DNA of 64,000 nucleotides from an uncultured Bacteroidales bacterium (GTDB lineage Bacteria > Bacteroidota > Bacteroidia > Bacteroidales > Bacteroidaceae): NCBI GenBank assembly GCA_902774005.1, contig CACYGK010000002.1, positions 1 through 64,000 on the forward strand, in the 5' to 3' direction. This document shows, piece by piece, positions 16,352-25,202 of this stretch (the first letter of the stretch is position 1; every line of letters starts with the position of its first letter). A program made the translations under genes and the position numbers. The notes below the pieces were generated by a model that did not search any database, was not told where the DNA came from, and saw only the letters and a program-made list of their open reading frames with translations.

Positions 16352-17818
16352 TTACTTTCTCTTTGATTTTTTAGAAGCTTTTACTCCTTTAACCTTGCCG
16401 GCAGTACCTACCTGAGTACGTACGCAACGGAATCCTATGAACGAACGTCCTACGTTCTGGTATTCACTGCTTCGCCAAGCCGACTTGATGAAGCTCTCGG
16501 GGTCTTTCCACGAACCGCCTCTCACACTCTTCTTCTTCAGTGCGTAAGGGTCTTCTTTCGCAGCGTTATAGATGAGGGTAGGATTCATATCGCTCATTGC
16601 AAGTACTCCGGCTTCGGTATATACGGTCGAAGTCCATTCAGCCACATTTCCAGCCATATCATACAGTCCGTTCGAGTTTGCACTGTAGATACCTGTGCGT
16701 GAAGTGATGAGGTTGCCGTCCTTCGTGTAGTTACCTCTGTCAGGTTTGAAGTTCGCATAGTAGCATCCGTCTTCGCTTGCCACACCTTCCTGTTCCCAAG
16801 GCAGTTCGTTGCCATCCTTTCCGCGTGCTGCAAATTCCCATTCAGCCTCGGTCGGCAGACGATAGCGCTGTATGAACTTGGCATCGTTGCCCAGTCCGCG
16901 CAGCAGGAAGTCGGTACGCCAGTTGCAGAACGCATTTGCCTGTTCCCAATTCACACCAACCACAGGATATTCGTTATAGTTGGGGTGAGTGAAGTACAGA
17001 CGCATGTATGTCTCGTTCTCTGCATTCTGGAAGTCGTTCACCCAGCAGGTTGTGTCGGGATACACATTTATAATATATGTGTTTACGAAGTCCCACATCG
17101 ATGATAACGGACGGGTGATAGTCTCACGGTGTATCACACCCGAGTCATCGATATATGCTGTATCTTTCGAAATCATGATTTCTTCTTCCTCGTTCACCTG
17201 TATGTCGGTGTCGAGGTTGCGCTCATTGGGATTCAGACGGTACTTACGCTGGGCAGCCATAGCATAGTCGAACACCTCATAGCGGTAGTTCATCTGTGAG
17301 GCATCCAGCATTCTCTCACCTGTAAACGGATGAGTGGTGAACACACTCTCGATAGCTCTCTCCTGGTCCTCGTCAGCTTTGGTCCAAGGAATGCGCTTGT
17401 TCCAGTTCAGGTGCGGAGTCACGGGTTCTCCGTTCTTGTCTTCCTCAATCTTGAACGATTCATCACCTCCGTATGCGGGGTCAGCCAGACGTTCGCGGAT
17501 GATAGAGTCGCGTACCCAATACACAAACTGGCGATACATCGAGTTCGTCACCTCTTTCTCGTCCATCCAGAATGCATCAACTGAGATGTCTCTCGACGGC
17601 ATACTCTTTCCCCACAGACTATCAGTCTTTTCCGAACCCATTTTCAGCGAACCACGCTTGATGAGCACCATGCCGTAAGGCGATGGCTCAGCAAAATTAG
17701 TACCGCCTACACCAGTCACTTCGCCACCATTGGCAGCACTGCCTTTCTTCGACGAAAAACAGCTTGCCATGCTCAATGCTACAGCAGCTATAACTATAAA
17801 TCCAAATACTTTTTTCAT
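16352..17818 (-). CDS. porK: Type IX secretion lipoprotein PorK/GldK
   Basis: Outer-membrane lipoprotein forming the periplasmic ring with PorN. Lipobox SMASC with Cys20 ends the signal MKKVFGFIVIAAVALSMASC. The mature part is a formylglycine-generating-enzyme-like (FGE-sulfatase) fold, seen in VLIKRGSLKMGS, MDEKEVTNSMYRQFV, YRLPTEAEWEFAARG, MAGNVAEWTSTVY, SVRGGSWKD and GFRCVRT. In this branch it acts structurally, not as an oxidase. A basic tail ends the protein. Length 488 fits the family. Confidence 0.96.
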   Translation of the reverse strand: MKKVFGFIVIAAVALSMASCFSSKKGSAANGGEVTGVGGTNFAEPSPYGMVLIKRGSLKMGSEKTDSLWGKSMPSRDISVDAFWMDEKEVTNSMYRQFVYWVRDSIIRERLADPAYGGDESFKIEEDKNGEPVTPHLNWNKRIPWTKADEDQERAIESVFTTHPFTGERMLDASQMNYRYEVFDYAMAAQRKYRLNPNERNLDTDIQVNEEEEIMISKDTAYIDDSGVIHRETITRPLSSMWDFVNTYIINVYPDTTCWVNDFQNAENETYMRLYFTHPNYNEYPVVGVNWEQANAFCNWRTDFLLRGLGNDAKFIQRYRLPTEAEWEFAARGKDGNELPWEQEGVASEDGCYYANFKPDRGNYTKDGNLITSRTGIYSANSNGLYDMAGNVAEWTSTVYTEAGVLAMSDMNPTLIYNAAKEDPYALKKKSVRGGSWKDPESFIKSAWRSSEYQNVGRSFIGFRCVRTQVGTAGKVKGVKASKKSKRK

Positions 17819-17823
17819 TGTAT

Positions 17824-17858
17824 ATTCAACTTTTAACTTTTAACTCTTAACTTTTAAC
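17824..17858 (-). repeat. Heptamer tandem array 3, between porP and porK
   Basis: Five 7-bp units read on the sense strand as GTTAAAA, GTTAAGA, GTTAAAA, GTTAAAA, GTTGAAT, each with a TAA or TGA. It lies 16 nt behind the porP stop and ends 5 nt before the porK start codon, so it occupies the place of the ribosome-binding region. Confidence 0.8.
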
Positions 17859-17859
17859 T

Positions 17860-17872
17860 CTCCCGAAGGGAG
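17860..17872 (-). other. Short hairpin behind the porP stop
   Basis: CTCCC-GAA-GGGAG gives a 5-bp stem with a 3-base loop, 2 nt downstream of the porP stop. There is no T tract on the minus strand, so it is not a classic terminator; it could stabilise the upstream RNA. Confidence 0.4.
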
Positions 17873-17874
17873 TA

Positions 17875-18816
17875 CTACAGCCATCTCACACTCTTATGGG
17901 CATTTCTGCCCTTCTTGAAGAGGTCTAGGTCAACCTGGTAGCTCAGTACCAGTTCGTGCGAACCGTTTGCCGCACCTATCCCCGATGTGTACAGCTGGTA
18001 GGAGTAGCCTAGGCAAATGCCGTGGAAACTGCCACCTATGAGGAATGTGGTTGACACCGTCGGACTGTAACCCACGCCGGCATACAGTCTCTTTCCGTCG
18101 TAATCGATGCAGAATTTACACTGGACATCCTCACGCCACGACTGTAAATCGGTTTGCACCAGGAAAGAAGGTGCCAATGAAAATAACGTATTTTTTAGTT
18201 TAATATTGCATCCACCCATCAAATAATACACGCGATCCACCTTCACTTCGTTCTTTTCACCCAGCAGAATGGTCGGAGCCAGCAGGTGTTGTCCCGACAA
18301 TCCGAGGAAATATCTCGGGTGATAGAAGTACAGTCCGGCACCCATGTCAAACTTATTGCCTGTCACCGTCGAAGTAGGGAAGGCAGGGTCGTTCTGGTCA
18401 ATCAGTTCCACACCCGACGGATTGATGCTCTCGCTCAGCATAGCTCCCTGCACTCCCACTGCAAGTCGGCTTTTCTTGCCCAACTTGAAGTTGAATGCAT
18501 ATTGCAGTCCCAGACGTGTAGTCGAGAACATACCAATCTTATCGTTCATGAAACTCAGTCCCGCTCCGTGCCTTGGTGTCAGGAAATAGATAGGGCAGTC
18601 GGCAGCCACGAACATCGTAGCCGGTGCTCCTTTGTATCCCACCATCTGCAGTGAGTAGGTAGCGGCTACGTTCAGCAGTCCGTCCGTTCCTGCCACACCA
18701 GGGTTATAAAACGACTTCAGGGTCGTGTAGTCCGAAAACTGCACGTCCCACTGAGCCTTCATCGTCCCCGTACACAGGATGAAAACTGCGAGTATAGTCC
18801 ATAGTCTTATGCGCAT
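17875..18816 (-). CDS. porP: PorP/SprF-family type IX outer-membrane protein
   Basis: Outer-membrane beta-barrel of the PorP/SprF family, which associates with the PorK/N ring and, in relatives, helps export specific cargo. Signal peptide MRIRLWTILAVFILCTGTMKAQ, then the family's opening QFSDYTTLKSFYNPGVAGT and a series of amphipathic strands such as HGAGLSFMNDKIGMF and FDMGAGLYFYHPRYFLGLSG, ending with SHELVLSYQVDLDL. Length 313 is normal. As the first gene of porP-K-L-M-N it matches the Porphyromonas order. A leader of about 70 nt separates it from putA, and I see no convincing TAnnTTTG box there. Confidence 0.93.
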   Translation of the reverse strand: MRIRLWTILAVFILCTGTMKAQWDVQFSDYTTLKSFYNPGVAGTDGLLNVAATYSLQMVGYKGAPATMFVAADCPIYFLTPRHGAGLSFMNDKIGMFSTTRLGLQYAFNFKLGKKSRLAVGVQGAMLSESINPSGVELIDQNDPAFPTSTVTGNKFDMGAGLYFYHPRYFLGLSGQHLLAPTILLGEKNEVKVDRVYYLMGGCNIKLKNTLFSLAPSFLVQTDLQSWREDVQCKFCIDYDGKRLYAGVGYSPTVSTTFLIGGSFHGICLGYSYQLYTSGIGAANGSHELVLSYQVDLDLFKKGRNAHKSVRWL

Positions 18817-18885
18817 ACATAAGTAAGAACTGAAAAATCCCGAATTTATTGTGTCGAAGCCGATGGAATGTATAAAATAGTAGGG

Positions 18886-21800
18886 TTATTCCACTACGGG
18901 TACTTCAATCTGCGAACCGTAACGGTGGTACTCGTTGGCGATGGACTGCTCCTTGATGTAGTGCGTCAATTCGATGCGTCCGTCGCGCACTGGAAGAGCC
19001 TGAGCGATGTACTTGTCGCAGTTGGCTGCTGCCTGGAATACAACATCGGGCACTTCTGCCGAAATGGTGCGGACACGTTCATATCGCTTGATGCTCTCGC
19101 AGAAGGCTGCCAGATTCTCCTTTGTGGTCTTTGTACCCTGTACACGAGCCGTGTCGAGCAGTGAATTACCGTCATCGGCAGATATGGTGAGAGGTGTACC
19201 GACGGTCTTGGCTGCAAGACATACCATCTCCACTTGTTCTTTGGTCTCGTCACCGAAGAGGCGTAATACCATACCTCCGGCAAGTGGCAGATAACGGAAC
19301 ACGTTCTGTTCACCACGAATCTTCGGTTGTATATTACGTGCATGACGGAATTCCTTCTCGTACCATTCGGCATACGATGTGTGGTAGTCGGTATTGCTGC
19401 CTGTTTTGTCGGTAATCGTCATGAACTGAGCCACGTAGTTCGGACCTCCAGCCTTCAGTCCGGGACCGAATGCCGAGAGTTTCATGCCTCCGAATGGTTG
19501 ACGGTTGACGATGGCACCTGTGATGCCTCGGTTGATGTAGAGGTTACCTGCCATAATGTGGTTCTTCCAGTAACACTGTTCCTGTTCGTCGAGCGACTGC
19601 AGACCTGATGTCAGTCCGTAGTCCAGACCGTTGACGAGTGCGACAGCCTCCTCCAGTGTGTCGTATGGAGCTACGGCAAGAAGTGGTGCGAAAAGTTCTG
19701 TTCTGAAAGTGAACGACTCCGGTTTTACATCCACTTTGACGGTAGGACGCATGATGTAGTGCTTCTCATCTGTAAACTCTGGAGCGATGAGCCAGCGTTC
19801 ACCCGGTTCGAGTTTGAAGGCCTGTTCCAGTTTTTCGTTTCTGTTTGTTATCATCGGACCCACGATATTGCCGGCATTCCATACACCGCCCACCTTGAGC
19901 GAGGAAGCACAGTCTTTGAGTTTCTCGAAAAACTCCGGATGGTTATATACTGAACGTTCAACGAGCAGGAGTGAGCATGCTGAACACTTCTGTCCGGCAT
20001 TGCCGAAAGCAGAGCGGCAGGCATTCATGATGGCATGGTCGCGGTCACTCTTGGCAGATATAATCATCACGTTCTTACCACCTGTCTCAGCCGACAACGG
20101 CTTACGTGGATTGGCATGTGCGATAGCTTGTGCTGTCTCAGTACCACCCGTAAGAATGATATGCTTGATGATGGGTGACGAGGTGAGCAGAGGTGTTGCT
20201 TCACGGTCACTGATGATGACTTGCAGGGCTTCCTTTGGTACACCTGCCTCCCAGAATGCTTTGGCGAAGAGCCATGCTACCGGTGCAGCTACGGTTGCTG
20301 GTTTTAGGATACATGTATTACCGGATGCCAGTGCTGCTACCACACCTCCACAAGGGATGGCACATGGGAAGTTCCAAGGTGATAGTACGAGCACCGTACC
20401 CTTGCCTTTCATCTCGATATCGGGCAGTGCTGCGAACTTCTTCATCGTAGTGGTGTAGAACCGGCAGTAGTCGATAGCTTCCGATACTTCAACGTCTGCT
20501 TCCTCTATGGTCTTGCCCGTAATGGCACACATTGAACCGTTCAGGTCGCCACGCATTTGACCGAGAATATTGGCAGCACGATACATAATCTTATGACGCT
20601 CTTCGACGCTGGTCTCACGCCATTTTCCTGTATCCCTTTCAGCAATGTCCAATATCTGTTCCACCTGTTCCTTTCCTGCACGTGACATCTCACATACCAG
20701 CACATCGCCTGATTGTGAACGGTCGTAGTACTTGACACGGTCCTCGTTGAATACCAGTTTGTCGCCCACTTGGGTAGGCAGTACATCCCCTGGTTTCCAA
20801 TCGCCCCATTCGGCTTTTGTTGTTGCAGGACTGCCGTTGCTCTTCCACTTTGCAAAAATCTTCTCCACCCATTGCTGGTTGCAGAAACGGTCGAAGTCGG
20901 TGTCCGGCTCGTTCAGCATCTCGTCCCTTGGTTCCTGTCCTGCGTAAGGCAGATTGCGATCCTGTGTGCGGGTCGGAGTATGGTTCAGGTTGTCCTTCAT
21001 GTTGTATGCAGCGATGAACTGCTCCTGCAGAGCCTTCCATTCCTTCGTGTCGGGTTTGAGTGAGAAACTATGAGTGAGGAAGTTGTCGGGAGCTGTGTTT
21101 TCGTCCATGCGGCGCACTAGGTAAGAGATGGCATTTAGGAAATGTTCTTTCTTTACTACAGGGGTGTACAGTATGACGTGGTTACCCAGTTTCTTCTGTG
21201 CTCTCCACACATGGTTTGCCATACCTTCGAGCATCTCGAAACAGAAGCAGTCCTTCGGTGTCTGATACATCTCACTGAGCAGGTAAGCGTATGATATGGT
21301 GAAGAGGTTGTGCGAAGCCATACCGATATGCAGTACACGTGCATTTTCGGGTTTCAGTCCGCGTTCGATGATATGCAGATAGTTGGCATCTACCTCCGTC
21401 TTGTTCGGTCGCACCGGATTAGGCCATCCTCGCAGGTCGCTGACGATATTTTCCATGTCCAGGTTACAACCCTTCACGATACGCATCTTGATTGGTGAAC
21501 CGCCTTCTTCCACACGTTTTCGGGCAAATTCCAGAAGTTCGCTTTGGAATCCCTCGGCATCAGGCAGGTATGCCTGTACCACGATACCGGCTTCGTAGTT
21601 TTTGAACTGAGGCAGCGAAAGGACATCCTTGAACAGCTTCATGGTCAGGTGGGCATCCTTGTACTCCTCCATGTCGAGGTTGATGAACTTAGGCTTCGTC
21701 ACACCGTTGACATCCGTATACGGGTAGTCGATAGCTGTCTGGTAGAGTTCCGACATTCGGCGAATCAGTTCCGGGAAACACTCCTTGTAGTTCAAGGCAT

Positions 21801-22374
21801 GTGTCTGTGCGTAGATACCCGAAATCTTAACGGATATATAGTTGATATCCGGTTCCTTCAGAGCCTCAAGGTACGACTGATAGCGCTTGTCTGCTTCACC
21901 GTCGCCAAGCACCACCTCACCCAGCAGGTTTACGTTCTGCCCTATGTTCTGTTGGAAACGTGTAGCCAGATGTGTTGTCAGACTCGGACGTGCAGCATCG
22001 ATGATGACACGACTGGTGTCGCGACGCAGACGCCACTTGATGATAGGCACAGCTGCCCAGTTGAAGAGTGGCAGGTATGCAAACTTCTGATACATCCAGA
22101 AGAGTCCGTGATCCGAACTGCTGAGGAACTTTGGAATTCCGTACTGGTCGATAAGTTCCTTTACACGTACGGCCAGTTTCTGGCGGTCACGAATTTGACT
22201 GGTTTCATCGAGCATTCGCACGATAAACTTCTTGTCACTTGGTGTGGTCACCATCGTGCCGTACATGTGCTGTTCGCTCTTCTCCAGCTTTGTAAGTCCG
22301 GAATAACTCTCATCGTAAAGCTTGCGCATCCAGGAGAAAACCTCCTCGATAGTCGGTAATTGCTGTGCCTTCAT
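18886..22374 (-). CDS. putA: Bifunctional proline dehydrogenase / glutamate-semialdehyde dehydrogenase
   Basis: Oxidises proline to glutamate in two steps: an FAD-dependent proline dehydrogenase TIM barrel in the N-terminal half, and an NAD-dependent aldehyde dehydrogenase in the C-terminal half. The barrel is recognised by YAYLLSEMYQ and the conserved RRMDENTAPDNF. The second half has the NAD-binding VLSPWNFPCAIPCGG, the general base in LSAETGGKN, the catalytic Cys in NAGQKCSACS and the closing PFGGMKLSAFGPGLKAGG. It lacks the ribbon-helix-helix DNA-binding domain of enteric PutA. The 1162-residue length includes a poorly conserved C-terminal extension of about 130 residues. A strong promoter precedes it. 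Confidence 0.95.
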   Translation of the reverse strand: MKAQQLPTIEEVFSWMRKLYDESYSGLTKLEKSEQHMYGTMVTTPSDKKFIVRMLDETSQIRDRQKLAVRVKELIDQYGIPKFLSSSDHGLFWMYQKFAYLPLFNWAAVPIIKWRLRRDTSRVIIDAARPSLTTHLATRFQQNIGQNVNLLGEVVLGDGEADKRYQSYLEALKEPDINYISVKISGIYAQTHALNYKECFPELIRRMSELYQTAIDYPYTDVNGVTKPKFINLDMEEYKDAHLTMKLFKDVLSLPQFKNYEAGIVVQAYLPDAEGFQSELLEFARKRVEEGGSPIKMRIVKGCNLDMENIVSDLRGWPNPVRPNKTEVDANYLHIIERGLKPENARVLHIGMASHNLFTISYAYLLSEMYQTPKDCFCFEMLEGMANHVWRAQKKLGNHVILYTPVVKKEHFLNAISYLVRRMDENTAPDNFLTHSFSLKPDTKEWKALQEQFIAAYNMKDNLNHTPTRTQDRNLPYAGQEPRDEMLNEPDTDFDRFCNQQWVEKIFAKWKSNGSPATTKAEWGDWKPGDVLPTQVGDKLVFNEDRVKYYDRSQSGDVLVCEMSRAGKEQVEQILDIAERDTGKWRETSVEERHKIMYRAANILGQMRGDLNGSMCAITGKTIEEADVEVSEAIDYCRFYTTTMKKFAALPDIEMKGKGTVLVLSPWNFPCAIPCGGVVAALASGNTCILKPATVAAPVAWLFAKAFWEAGVPKEALQVIISDREATPLLTSSPIIKHIILTGGTETAQAIAHANPRKPLSAETGGKNVMIISAKSDRDHAIMNACRSAFGNAGQKCSACSLLLVERSVYNHPEFFEKLKDCASSLKVGGVWNAGNIVGPMITNRNEKLEQAFKLEPGERWLIAPEFTDEKHYIMRPTVKVDVKPESFTFRTELFAPLLAVAPYDTLEEAVALVNGLDYGLTSGLQSLDEQEQCYWKNHIMAGNLYINRGITGAIVNRQPFGGMKLSAFGPGLKAGGPNYVAQFMTITDKTGSNTDYHTSYAEWYEKEFRHARNIQPKIRGEQNVFRYLPLAGGMVLRLFGDETKEQVEMVCLAAKTVGTPLTISADDGNSLLDTARVQGTKTTKENLAAFCESIKRYERVRTISAEVPDVVFQAAANCDKYIAQALPVRDGRIELTHYIKEQSIANEYHRYGSQIEVPVVE

Positions 22375-22407
22375 AATAGTAGTTGTTTTTCAATTGGAAT
22401 TATGATG

Positions 22408-22438
22408 CAAAGATACGAGTAAGCGAATACAGAACAAA
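22408..22438 (-). promoter_or_regulatory. putA promoter
   Basis: Minus-strand TTTG (22438-22435), a 19-nt spacer and TATCTTTG (22415-22408), a full match to the Bacteroidetes consensus. The putA ATG follows after a 33-nt leader. Confidence 0.88.
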
Positions 22439-22496
22439 ATAATTTTTTTTATTTTTTATGTTGAGCGCAAGTATCTTGCACAAGTGAAGCGAAGTG

Positions 22497-22520
22497 AAGG
22501 GGTGGACAATGCCACCCCTT
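22497..22520. other. Strong isolated hairpin between putA and the glycine-tailed gene
   Basis: A perfect 9-bp GC-rich stem (AAGGGGTGG with CCACCCCTT) with a 6-base loop. On the plus strand a T-rich run begins 9 nt later; on the minus strand no T tract follows. It may be a transcript-end structure of the minus-strand gene or part of a small RNA. A smaller hairpin, GCAAG-TAT-CTTGC, lies at 22467-22479. Confidence 0.5.
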
Positions 22521-22584
22521 CTTCAGATTCTTTTTCTTTTTTTCTAGGTTCTAGAAATCTCCATCATTGTTTTGAATCTGTGAG

Positions 22585-23079
22585 TTAGAATCCGCCACCG
22601 AAGTTTCCGTTACCACCACCTTGGCGTCCGCCACCGTTTCTGCCACCGTTTCTGCCACGCTGACCCATTCCGCGTTGTGGAACGAATACCTGAGCTGCCT
22701 GTGCCGGGGTAAGGATTTCAAGGAATTTTGGATAATATTCTTTATCAACCTTCAGTTGTGCTTCTTGAGCAGCAAAGTGCTTCTGCACGAGTTCGCCTGC
22801 CTGTTCGTCGGTGAGTTTCTGCATGTCAATGCTCTCCTGTTCGTTCTCACCCTTAGGGTTAGCTGCGTTCTGACGTGCCATCTGATAGTCCATGAAGAGT
22901 ACTTTGAAAGCTGAACTCTTCTCTTCGGAGAGGTTCATCTGCTGTGCCAGACGGTCGGCATAGCGTTGAATCATCTCAGCACGGTCGAAGCGCTGACGTC
23001 GGTTGTTACCATCCTGTGCCGAGGCACTGAAACTTACTAAGCAGAGCATTGCTACTGCAATAAAAAATCTTGTTTTCAT
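22585..23079 (-). CDS. Secreted helical protein with glycine-rich tail (DUF4890-like)
   Basis: 164 residues. A signal peptide (MKTRFFIAVAMLCLVSFSASA) is followed by a helical, charged domain, then a tail of GGR/GGG repeats (residues ~140-164). The core has the LSEEKSSAFKVLFMDY and ILTPAQAAQVF spacing seen in small periplasmic Spy/CpxP-like or DUF4890 proteins, which bind unfolded proteins or sense envelope stress in other bacteria. That role is inferred from shape only. The repetitive tail could mediate contacts at the cell surface. It has no obvious TAnnTTTG box and stands alone. Confidence 0.8.
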   Translation of the reverse strand: MKTRFFIAVAMLCLVSFSASAQDGNNRRQRFDRAEMIQRYADRLAQQMNLSEEKSSAFKVLFMDYQMARQNAANPKGENEQESIDMQKLTDEQAGELVQKHFAAQEAQLKVDKEYYPKFLEILTPAQAAQVFVPQRGMGQRGRNGGRNGGGRQGGGNGNFGGGF

Positions 23080-23186
23080 ACGTTTACCTTATTATTAACA
23101 TTTTGTAAATGGCTTACGTTGAATATGACTGCTGCAAGAATGAAAAAGTTTAATAAGGCATTATGTTAAAATGAGTTAACCCTGCA

Positions 23187-25202
23187 TTATATGGGGTCAA
23201 CATCGAAGAAGAGGTTCATGTTCTTGCACATAGGCAGGGACATGATCTGTTGTTTTACATGGAGAAGTGCCTGACGCACTTTGTCGGTAGAAAGTGTAGG
23301 TTCCACTTTCAGGATTATTTTGCGGATATGGAGCGACTGGATGCGACCTACAGGCGGACAGTCGGGACCGAGGATGCGGTCGCCGAATACCTTTCTGAGG
23401 CGGTCTGCCATATCGATAGCTACGTGTTCGAGCAGGTCACCGTCACGATGTCGCAGATAGATGTAAATGAGCCTTTGGAATGGCGGATATTTGAAGTCCC
23501 GTCGTTCGGTCATCTGTTGGTAGAACATGCCCCAGTAGTCGTTCTGCGCTATCTGGCGCACTATGTCCGAGTCGGCATGTTTGGTCTGGAGAATGACTTC
23601 ACCGGCTTCATGTTTTCTGCCGGCACGACCGGCTACTTGCGACAGGGTCTGGAAACTGCGTTCGTAACTGCGGAAATCGGGTTGGTTGAGCATGGTGTCG
23701 GCATTGAGTACTCCTACAACGCTGACATCGGAGAAGTCGAGTCCTTTGGTCACCATCTGTGTGCCAATCAGAATATCGGCTTGGTGGGCTGAGAAGTCGT
23801 TGATTATCTGTTCGAACTGACTGCGGGTCTTGGCTGTGTCGAGATCCATGCGCAGGGTCTTGGCGTCAGGAAAGATTTCGTGTATCTGGTCTTCCACCTT
23901 CTCCGTACCCAGTCCGACGTCGGCGAACTTCTTCTCTTCGCAACAGGGACACTGTTCGGGCATACGAGTGGTGTAGCCGCAGTAATGGCAGGTGAGCAGT
24001 TGACGACGTTTGTGGTAGGTCAGACTGACATCGCAATGAGGACAGCGGGGCACCCATCCGCACTGTTTGCATTCCATGAATGAGGAGTAGCCTCGGCGGT
24101 TCTGGAAAAGTATGACCTGCTGATTGCGGTCGAGAGCATTGTGCATGGCTTCGAGGAGTCTGGAGGAGAAGGCACCGACAGCCATCTTCTTCCGTTTCTC
24201 TTCCTTCATATCAACTATGGTGACGGTGGGCAGTTGGAGTCCGAGGTAACGCTGTGTGAGTTCGACATAGCCGTAGCGTCCTTTCTTTGCGAGGTGGTAG
24301 GTCTCGAACGAGGGTGTGGCTGTGCCGAGAAGGGTCTTGGCTCCGTACATCTTTGCCAGCATCATGGCTACGTTACGTGCATGATAGCGTGGGGCAGGTT
24401 CCTGTTGCTTGTAACTGGCATCGTGCTCTTCATCGACGATGATGAGTCCGAGGTCGCGGAAGGGTAGGAAGATGCTGGAGCGCACACCCAGGATGAGCTG
24501 GTAGGGATGATCGGAGATTTGTCGCTGATACACCTCTTCACGCACTTTCTCAGTGAACTTGGAGTGATATACTCCCATGCTGTCACCGAAGACGGTACGC
24601 AGGCGTTCGGTAATCTGTGTGGTGAGTGCGATTTCCGGTAGGAGATAGAGCACCTGACGTCCTTCGGAGATATACTTATAGATAAGGTGCATGTATATCT
24701 CGGTCTTTCCGCTGGAGGTCACTCCGTGGAGCAGCGTGATGTCCTTAGTCCCGAATTCATGGCATATCTGCTCGTATGCAGTACGTTGTGCCTCACTCAG
24801 CCCCTTGCGTTCGAGCTGGTCGTTTATCTCACGCAGCATACTGCCCGAATCCTCGTCGAATTGGTATTTTCTGCCCAGCGGACGTTTCATGCCTCCCGGC
24901 AGTGCAGCCTTGAGCACGTCGCCCAGAGGACACATGTAGTAGTCGGCTATCCACTGCCACAGTCGGAACTGCTGTTCGCTCACTGTGGGTTGGAGGTCGA
25001 TGAGTTCGCGGATATCCTTCACTTCCACTCCTTCGGGGCGTCGGTTGTGCAGACACAACACAACCCCTACGTAAGTCTTGTTCTTACCCAGGGGTACAAC
25101 AACCCGACAGCCTCGCATAAGCTGTCCCTGCATCTCATGTGGAACGGAATATGTGAAGCTGTCGAATGGTACGGGAAGTAATATATCAGCGTACTGTCCC
25201 AA
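23187..25202 (-). CDS. priA: Primosomal replication protein PriA, apparently lacking the winged-helix domain
   Basis: Helicase that reloads the replisome at collapsed forks. Visible parts: 3'-DNA-binding domain (residues 1-105, ADILLPVPFDSFTYSVP), Walker A GVTSSGKT (160-167), DEEH box, eight zinc-binding cysteines (CKQCGW to CPCCEE), helicase motifs GTQMVTKGLDF and QVAGRAGR, and the C-terminal domain. Only about 30 residues separate the first domain from lobe 1, where E. coli PriA has a winged helix of about 65 residues. The only start preserving the conserved N-terminus is TTG at 25202, immediately after the in-frame TAA of the upstream barrel gene. Internal ATG starts would delete the first strand. 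Confidence 0.93.
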   Translation of the reverse strand: MGQYADILLPVPFDSFTYSVPHEMQGQLMRGCRVVVPLGKNKTYVGVVLCLHNRRPEGVEVKDIRELIDLQPTVSEQQFRLWQWIADYYMCPLGDVLKAALPGGMKRPLGRKYQFDEDSGSMLREINDQLERKGLSEAQRTAYEQICHEFGTKDITLLHGVTSSGKTEIYMHLIYKYISEGRQVLYLLPEIALTTQITERLRTVFGDSMGVYHSKFTEKVREEVYQRQISDHPYQLILGVRSSIFLPFRDLGLIIVDEEHDASYKQQEPAPRYHARNVAMMLAKMYGAKTLLGTATPSFETYHLAKKGRYGYVELTQRYLGLQLPTVTIVDMKEEKRKKMAVGAFSSRLLEAMHNALDRNQQVILFQNRRGYSSFMECKQCGWVPRCPHCDVSLTYHKRRQLLTCHYCGYTTRMPEQCPCCEEKKFADVGLGTEKVEDQIHEIFPDAKTLRMDLDTAKTRSQFEQIINDFSAHQADILIGTQMVTKGLDFSDVSVVGVLNADTMLNQPDFRSYERSFQTLSQVAGRAGRKHEAGEVILQTKHADSDIVRQIAQNDYWGMFYQQMTERRDFKYPPFQRLIYIYLRHRDGDLLEHVAIDMADRLRKVFGDRILGPDCPPVGRIQSLHIRKIILKVEPTLSTDKVRQALLHVKQQIMSLPMCKNMNLFFDVDPI

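Noticed and set aside
21544..22359. Open frame of 271 codons opposite putA
   Set aside because: Lies wholly within the proline dehydrogenase half of putA; no signal peptide, motif or promoter.
22497..22520. Calling the hairpin a Rho-independent terminator of the glycine-tailed gene
   Set aside because: On the minus strand no T tract follows the stem; kept as an unassigned structure.
23187..25202. PriA as a frameshifted or pseudogene copy because it is short
   Set aside because: All helicase and zinc motifs are intact in one frame; only the winged-helix segment is missing.
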